Source of the DNA: Oribacterium sp.
GTDB taxonomy: Bacteria > Bacillota_A > Clostridia > Lachnospirales > Lachnospiraceae
Assembly: GCA_017940955.1 (NCBI GenBank)
Contig: JAGAXP010000263.1
Span: 1-16,907 of the forward strand
DNA length: 16,907 bases
Direction of reading: 5' to 3'
The number at the start of each line of letters is the position of its first letter. Positions within the stretch are counted from its first letter, which is position 1. The translations under genes and the position numbers were made by a program. This document shows positions 13,102-16,907 of the stretch, one piece after another. A model generated the notes under the pieces. That model searched no databases and was not told the origin of the DNA. It worked only from the letters and a program-made list of their open reading frames with translations.

Positions 13102-14769
13102 ATGAATATACGGACATCCTATGACAGCTTTCGGGATCTTATAGAAAATGATTCATACTATATTGATAAAACCGGCATTATTGAAGAGTATCTGGTAGAC
13201 AAATTTGATAAAGCAGTTCTCTTTGCAAGGCCACGCAGGTTTGGAAAAACATTAACTATGACGATGTTCAGAGACTTTTTGGATATCAGACAGGACAGTC
13301 ATGACATTTTCAAAAATCTGGCAATAATGAAAAAACAGGACGTTGTTGATAAATATATGAACAAATATCCTGTAATCTTTTTGTCTTTTAAAGAAATATA
13401 TGGAATTAGTTTTGAAAAAACATATCGTAATTTACAGCTGTTAATAGCAAATTACTGTAAAAAAATCGAAGACATTCTTAATGATGACGGAGTTAACGAT
13501 GCTGATAAGGCAGTGTTTTCGGACCTTGAGTATCAGAAGGCTGATGAGACAAATACAGTTGCTTCTCTCGATCTTTTATCAAGAATGCTTCATGACCATT
13601 ACCATAAGCAGGTGTTCGTAATAATAGACGAATATGATGTCCCTATGGCAAAAGCATTGGGCAGGCCCGAGTATGAACGTGTCAGTGACATGATAGAGCA
13701 TATGCTGAGTTTTGTATGCAAAACCAATGATAATGTCAAAGGTGTCATTCTCTCAGGCTGCTTCTATACAGTAAAAAACAGTACTTATACGGGAGTAAAT
13801 AATATTATCCCTTATACTGTTCTTTCGCCGAACTTTGCAGGAGCAATTGGTTTTACAGATGAAAATGTAAAAAGAGTACTTAAAGATGCAGGTCTCGAAG
13901 ACCAGTATGATATTGTTTCTGATTGGTATGACGGATATATTTTTGGAAGAGAAAAAATGTACTGTCCATGGGATGTTCTTCTTTATGTCCGTTCAAAGCT
14001 TGATGGTACCTATAGTGAGTCCATGGGTCCGAAGAGCTATTGGGTCAATACATCTGAGACCTCTCAGAATCTGATACACGGTTTCCTTGGCAAAACAGAA
14101 GCTGTGACAGAGAACTTTGAGCAATTACTTTCAGGCAACTCTATTGATTGTATAGTAGATGACACTATTCCATATCATAGAATATATGAAAGAGGCAATA
14201 ACTTATGGTCTGCCCTTCTTGAAACCGGATATCTGACTAAAGCGGTTACTGAAGAAATGCAGCTTATGCCTCTTCGAATCCCAAATAAGGAAATACAGGT
14301 TGTATTCAGGCAAGAAGTATGGAATTATTTTCAGGATAAGATTGACAATGTATTTGTAAATGATTTTGTTCAGGCATTATGGTACAGAAATATCGAAAAA
14401 GCAGAGCAAGCCTTAAATCAGATACTTGAATCAACTGTCTCTTTTTATCATGAGTACAGAGAATACAGCTATCATTTGATATTGGACGGTTTCTTTACCG
14501 GAAAAGGATATATTGTTCAGTCAGAAAGAGAATCCGGATATGGCAGAAGCGATCTTATCATACTTGATCCGGCCAGAAAACGAGGATTGCTGATTGAGCT
14601 TAAGCATGTTGAAAACATTTCAGAACTAGAAAGTGCGCTTAAAGAAGCGTCCGATCAAATCATTCAAAAAGAGTACGAAAGCCAGCTAACATATGAAGGT
14701 TATGATAACCTTATTAAATATGGAATGTCCTTTAAAGGTAAGAAATGCCGGATCGCACTTGTTAAATAG
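13102..14769 (+). CDS. AAA-ATPase-like protein with C-terminal PD-(D/E)XK nuclease domain
   Basis: With the start at ATG 13102 (GATGGAG 8 nt upstream, and the promoter just before) the protein has 555 residues. The N-terminal AAA-ATPase-like domain (Pfam AAA-ATPase_like type) opens with SYDSFRDLIENDSYYIDKTG. It has the P-loop variant RPRRFGKT at 43-50 and Walker B VFVIIDEYDVP at about 171-181, followed by LSPNFAGAIGFTDENV. The C-terminal domain (DUF1703/PDDEXK_9 type) holds HLILDGFF, the acidic residue in GYGRSDLIILD (Asp484) and the E-x-K of LLIELKH (Glu499, Lys501). All nuclease residues therefore appear intact. This family is widespread and multi-copy in Clostridia, Bacteroidetes and spirochaetes, and its role is not established. 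Defence, or recombination linked to mobile DNA, are both suggested by its architecture. It is monocistronic, with a terminator 17 nt after the stop. Confidence 0.88.
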   Translation: MNIRTSYDSFRDLIENDSYYIDKTGIIEEYLVDKFDKAVLFARPRRFGKTLTMTMFRDFLDIRQDSHDIFKNLAIMKKQDVVDKYMNKYPVIFLSFKEIYGISFEKTYRNLQLLIANYCKKIEDILNDDGVNDADKAVFSDLEYQKADETNTVASLDLLSRMLHDHYHKQVFVIIDEYDVPMAKALGRPEYERVSDMIEHMLSFVCKTNDNVKGVILSGCFYTVKNSTYTGVNNIIPYTVLSPNFAGAIGFTDENVKRVLKDAGLEDQYDIVSDWYDGYIFGREKMYCPWDVLLYVRSKLDGTYSESMGPKSYWVNTSETSQNLIHGFLGKTEAVTENFEQLLSGNSIDCIVDDTIPYHRIYERGNNLWSALLETGYLTKAVTEEMQLMPLRIPNKEIQVVFRQEVWNYFQDKIDNVFVNDFVQALWYRNIEKAEQALNQILESTVSFYHEYREYSYHLILDGFFTGKGYIVQSERESGYGRSDLIILDPARKRGLLIELKHVENISELESALKEASDQIIQKEYESQLTYEGYDNLIKYGMSFKGKKCRIALVK

Positions 14770-14782
14770 ATCGAATACCAAA

Positions 14783-14818
14783 AAAAGCTGCCGATGCACT
14801 CTGGCATCGGCAGCTTTT
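14783..14818. terminator. bidirectional terminator between convergent genes
   Basis: GCTGCCGATGC (14787-14797) and GCATCGGCAGC (14804-14814) form a perfect 11-bp stem around ACTCTG. It is flanked by A-tracts on the left and TTTT on the right, so each strand sees a stem followed by T residues. It sits between the AAA gene and the stop of the VanZ-type gene. Confidence 0.9.
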
Positions 14819-14820
14819 CA

Positions 14821-16185
14821 TTATCCTTTGCTTGCAGAATATTTTTTGTCTATGAAGCTATATGCCGCCACATATCCAATCAAAGCACCAAGCCCGTTAC
14901 TGAAGACATCATCAAACTCACAAACCCCGATACCGGTAAAATATTGCACCACTTCAATTGCTATGCTTAACGCAAAGGCCCATAACCACCTGAATGGGCG
15001 CCCAGGATCATACAATGCCGCTCCGAGTGGCACGAACAACCAGACATTGTTCAATATGTCCTGGCGGGTCGTTGGCGAAATCATAAATTCTTTATAAGAT
15101 TTAAACAGTTCAAATACAGCTCTTCGGTTCCCGGACTCCCTGAAAGCGATAGTCATGATACCTATGAAAATGATATAACAAATCAGGAATACAACCTTTA
15201 CTTTGCCCCGAACCAAGATTGCAACCATCGTCATCAGAACGCCAAAAATCAAAACCAGATACGGCCTTGTATTCAGAACATTATCGATTCTTATCATCTG
15301 TTCTCCGTTCGCATCCAGGTAAACATTCTGCCCATTAACCTTTTCGATCCCAAACTGGCTTCGCCCAATAGTCACGGGATTTCCATCTTTGTCATAATAC
15401 AAGCTTCTGGTGCCTTCGCTTTTAACAACGGCATATCCGCGGTTTGTGTTTTCCGGTTTACCGGCGGCATCTAAATATGTAATAGTTGTCGTACCATCCA
15501 CAGTTTCCGTCATTTTTCCGTACTGCCCTAATGTAGATACAGCCGGCTGCAAATCTTCATCAAAATACATATCGATGGTCGCAGAGTCAATGTAAGAACG
15601 CCGAATCAATGCATATCCGGAAGTATTCTTTACCAATTCACCATCCTGACCCAGGTACTGCAGCGCACAGATTCTATTGGCTTCGTCATAGACCCGTTGA
15701 TACTGCCAGTAATCCTGCTTCCGTTCAACCTGTTCATCACCTATCCAATATGTGTCAATATCTGCCTTCCCCGCATCTGTGTATGTTCTCCGGATAGTAT
15801 CGTAACCATCACTGACCACAACAGGCTCATTCCCGGGATCGAGATAAATAATTTCCGTATTCAGCCCGCCTTCATACGCACGAGATATTTGTGCGTAGCC
15901 AGCCGGGAGAACAGTAAGCTTTCCCTTTTCATCAAAATACTGCTCCAGAACCACATGTCCATCTTTTTTCGTTTTTATAACTGTCGCATATCCCTTGTCT
16001 CTGGCAAAAGAAATGTTCCCTTCGGAATCAAGGTAATCAATACGAACATAATCATCTGTACTTGTCTCTTCTTCCGAAAGTTCGGTTGAATTCCGGGCGG
16101 GATTCTTCACATTCATAATGAATGTGATAATTACTATCAATAAAATCGGGATCACACGGATCATCCGGTTCAAGATGTTTTTCAT
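14821..16185 (-). CDS. repeat-containing VanZ-family membrane protein
   Basis: A 454-residue protein with two parts. After an N-terminal membrane helix (about 10-25) come roughly nine ~30-residue repeats (51-300), each starting with an aromatic-acidic turn: YLDSEGN, YFDEKGK, YLDPGNE, YWIGDEQ, YLGQDGE, YFDEDLQ, YLDAAGK, YYDKDGN, YLDANGE. Most are followed by a GYA.I.R.Y strand. The C-terminal part (308-446) has about five hydrophobic helices with the VanZ signature: NNVWLFVPLGAALY, then IEVVQYFTGIG and FDDVFSNGLGALIGY. Typical VanZ proteins are about 150-200 residues and consist only of the membrane domain. VanZ itself gives low-level teicoplanin resistance by an unknown mechanism, and most homologues have no known function. 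The repeats should lie outside the membrane if the first helix is an uncleaved anchor. The start lacks a strong ribosome binding site (GGTAACG is the best). The gene stands alone. Confidence 0.8.
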   Translation of the reverse strand: MKNILNRMIRVIPILLIVIITFIMNVKNPARNSTELSEEETSTDDYVRIDYLDSEGNISFARDKGYATVIKTKKDGHVVLEQYFDEKGKLTVLPAGYAQISRAYEGGLNTEIIYLDPGNEPVVVSDGYDTIRRTYTDAGKADIDTYWIGDEQVERKQDYWQYQRVYDEANRICALQYLGQDGELVKNTSGYALIRRSYIDSATIDMYFDEDLQPAVSTLGQYGKMTETVDGTTTITYLDAAGKPENTNRGYAVVKSEGTRSLYYDKDGNPVTIGRSQFGIEKVNGQNVYLDANGEQMIRIDNVLNTRPYLVLIFGVLMTMVAILVRGKVKVVFLICYIIFIGIMTIAFRESGNRRAVFELFKSYKEFMISPTTRQDILNNVWLFVPLGAALYDPGRPFRWLWAFALSIAIEVVQYFTGIGVCEFDDVFSNGLGALIGYVAAYSFIDKKYSASKG

Positions 16186-16390
16186 AAGTCGTTACCAAAA
16201 AGTCAGAAGCTACCCACAAGATTTTAATTGTTTTAAACGTGCCAGGCACTCGGTTTGGGGGAGCTTTTCTTTTCCCGTTCTTTAACGCCTGCGGGATGAA
16301 AGGCAAATGTCCTCATTCATACATACAACGGATAATCAAATTCCCGATACACGGTTCAAGATTTTTAAAAAAGCGCATATGTGTCATCAC
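16186..16390. other. intergenic region between the Rpn-type gene and the VanZ-type gene
   Basis: 205 bp with no gene I can support. It contains the short palindrome GTGCCAGGCAC (16239-16249) and a minus-strand T-run (about 16367-16374) after the Rpn-type gene, without a clear stem in front of it. No convincing promoter for the VanZ-type gene was found. Confidence 0.5.
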
Positions 16391-16907
16391 TCAATGTCCA
16401 AGCTCGGCAAGCTTTGCCTTTAAAGCCGCTATCTCGGCATCCTTCTCTTCCAGTGCAGCTCTGTTTTCTGCCAGCTCAGCATTCTTCTCTTCCAGCGCAG
16501 CTCTGTTTTCTGCCAGCGCTGCATCCATCTCTTCAAACTGAGACTTGAACTGCATATAAATCTTCTCATCACGTTTTTCAAGAACCTTACACATCTTCTG
16601 TCTCCCTTCTCCCTGTGCCGCTTCGTAAAGCTTGATATCTCCAGATAATATTCCGGCAAGGGCCATAATGTTACTTTCTATTTCCCTCTCGTCTCTATCC
16701 GCTGTATCGGCATATATTGCTGACAATGCTGCCCTTAGTTCCTCTAAAGGACCATTGGAAAACGAAAGATTCCGGTCATGTCCCAAATCTATCACATACA
16801 ACGGATAATCCGGCACAAACTGCCTTACTCTCGTATCTATATCCATCATATCATGCACCGACCTTGGTCCATCCCAAACTTCCTCACCTGTGTAAAACAC
16901 GACCGTA
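16391..16907 (-). CDS. Rpn-family recombination-promoting nuclease/putative transposase, C-terminal part (runs off the right edge)
   Basis: The reading frame is open to the edge of the window (TVVFYTGEEVWDGPRSVHDM and on), so the N-terminal PD-(D/E)XK catalytic domain must lie outside. Although a GTG at 16898-16900 could be read as a start, the homology continues upstream of it, so it is internal. Visible are the family stretch VVFYTGE.WDGPRS, DIDTRVRQFVPDYPLYVIDL, a helical region (ELRAALSAIYADTADRDE), and a C-terminal coiled coil from about residue 118 with duplicated 14-residue units ALAENRAALEEKNAE. Rpn proteins are DNA endonucleases that promote RecA-independent recombination, and many clostridial homologues are annotated as PDDEXK transposases. 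A remnant of a related copy lies at 12823-13020 in the same orientation. Whether this copy is complete at its 5' end cannot be seen. Confidence 0.75.
   Translation of the reverse strand, partial: TVVFYTGEEVWDGPRSVHDMMDIDTRVRQFVPDYPLYVIDLGHDRNLSFSNGPLEELRAALSAIYADTADRDEREIESNIMALAGILSGDIKLYEAAQGEGRQKMCKVLEKRDEKIYMQFKSQFEEMDAALAENRAALEEKNAELAENRAALEEKDAEIAALKAKLAELGH
16443..16526. repeat. 42-bp tandem repeat encoding two heptads of coiled coil
   Basis: TTCTCTTCCAG begins at 16443 and again at 16485, and most of the following ~30 bases match as well, with a further degenerate part to the right. One unit encodes 14 residues, exactly two heptads, so copy-number change lengthens the coiled coil without shifting its register. 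Confidence 0.8.

Noticed and set aside
16052..16306. Minus-strand 84-codon frame upstream of and overlapping the VanZ-type gene.
   Set aside because: It has no ribosome binding site or family resemblance, and the overlapping part is another frame of a well-supported gene.
16443..16526. Regular repeats that could suggest a CRISPR array.
   Set aside because: The repeats are contiguous, in coding phase and encode a coiled coil. There are no spacers.

Overview
This window looks like chromosomal DNA from a Gram-positive anaerobe of the Clostridia, most likely a Lachnospiraceae (Butyrivibrio/Roseburia-like) genome. The grounds are moderate-to-low GC, strong AGGAGG-type ribosome binding sites, a full-length rbs operon, a secreted protein with glucan/choline-binding-like repeats, and the AAA-ATPase-like/PD-(D/E)XK and Rpn-type proteins that are expanded in that family. 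The taxonomy is an inference from protein style only.

Layout. (1) 1-2640, minus strand: a Glu/Thr-rich lipoprotein, then a membrane-anchored HlyD/RND-type adaptor, then the first 31 codons of a RelA/SpoT-like HD hydrolase that runs off the left edge. The last two are 19 nt apart and probably share an mRNA. (2) 2551-4041, minus: a Na+/amino-acid symporter (AGCS family) with its own terminator. (3) 4161-5255, plus: a promoter, a secreted repeat protein, and three consecutive hairpins that separate it from the next block. (4) 5302-11364, minus: a complete ribose operon, read from its promoter as rbsK-rbsD-rbsA-rbsC-rbsB followed by a LacI-family regulator. RbsB, RbsC and RbsA import ribose, RbsD interconverts pyranose forms, and RbsK phosphorylates ribose to ribose-5-phosphate. 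A consensus -35 lies upstream of rbsK, and two adjacent identical GAAACGCGTTTC palindromes just downstream of the predicted start of transcription are the obvious operator for the regulator. No good promoter was found in front of the regulator, so it is probably made from the operon it represses.

(5) 11440-13101 looks rearranged. It holds a GNAT acetyltransferase (plus), a 3'-truncated amino-acid ABC permease (minus) whose homology stops at the GNAT 3' end, a long hairpin, and a remnant of an Rpn-family nuclease gene. (6) 13039-14818, plus: a well-formed promoter, an AAA-ATPase-like/PD-(D/E)XK protein and a bidirectional terminator. (7) 14821-16185, minus: a protein with about nine extracytoplasmic ~30-residue repeats joined to a VanZ-like membrane domain. 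(8) 16391-16907, minus: the 3' part of a second Rpn-family gene, of the same type as the remnant at 12823, ending in a coiled coil built from duplicated 14-residue units.

The rbs operon is well understood biology. The least explained items are the repeat-VanZ fusion, the lipoprotein/orphan adaptor/HD hydrolase cluster, and the 11.4-16.9 kb stretch where two copies of an Rpn-type gene flank an AAA/PD-(D/E)XK gene next to broken genes. I see no CRISPR array, rRNA, tRNA or recognisable insertion-sequence transposase.
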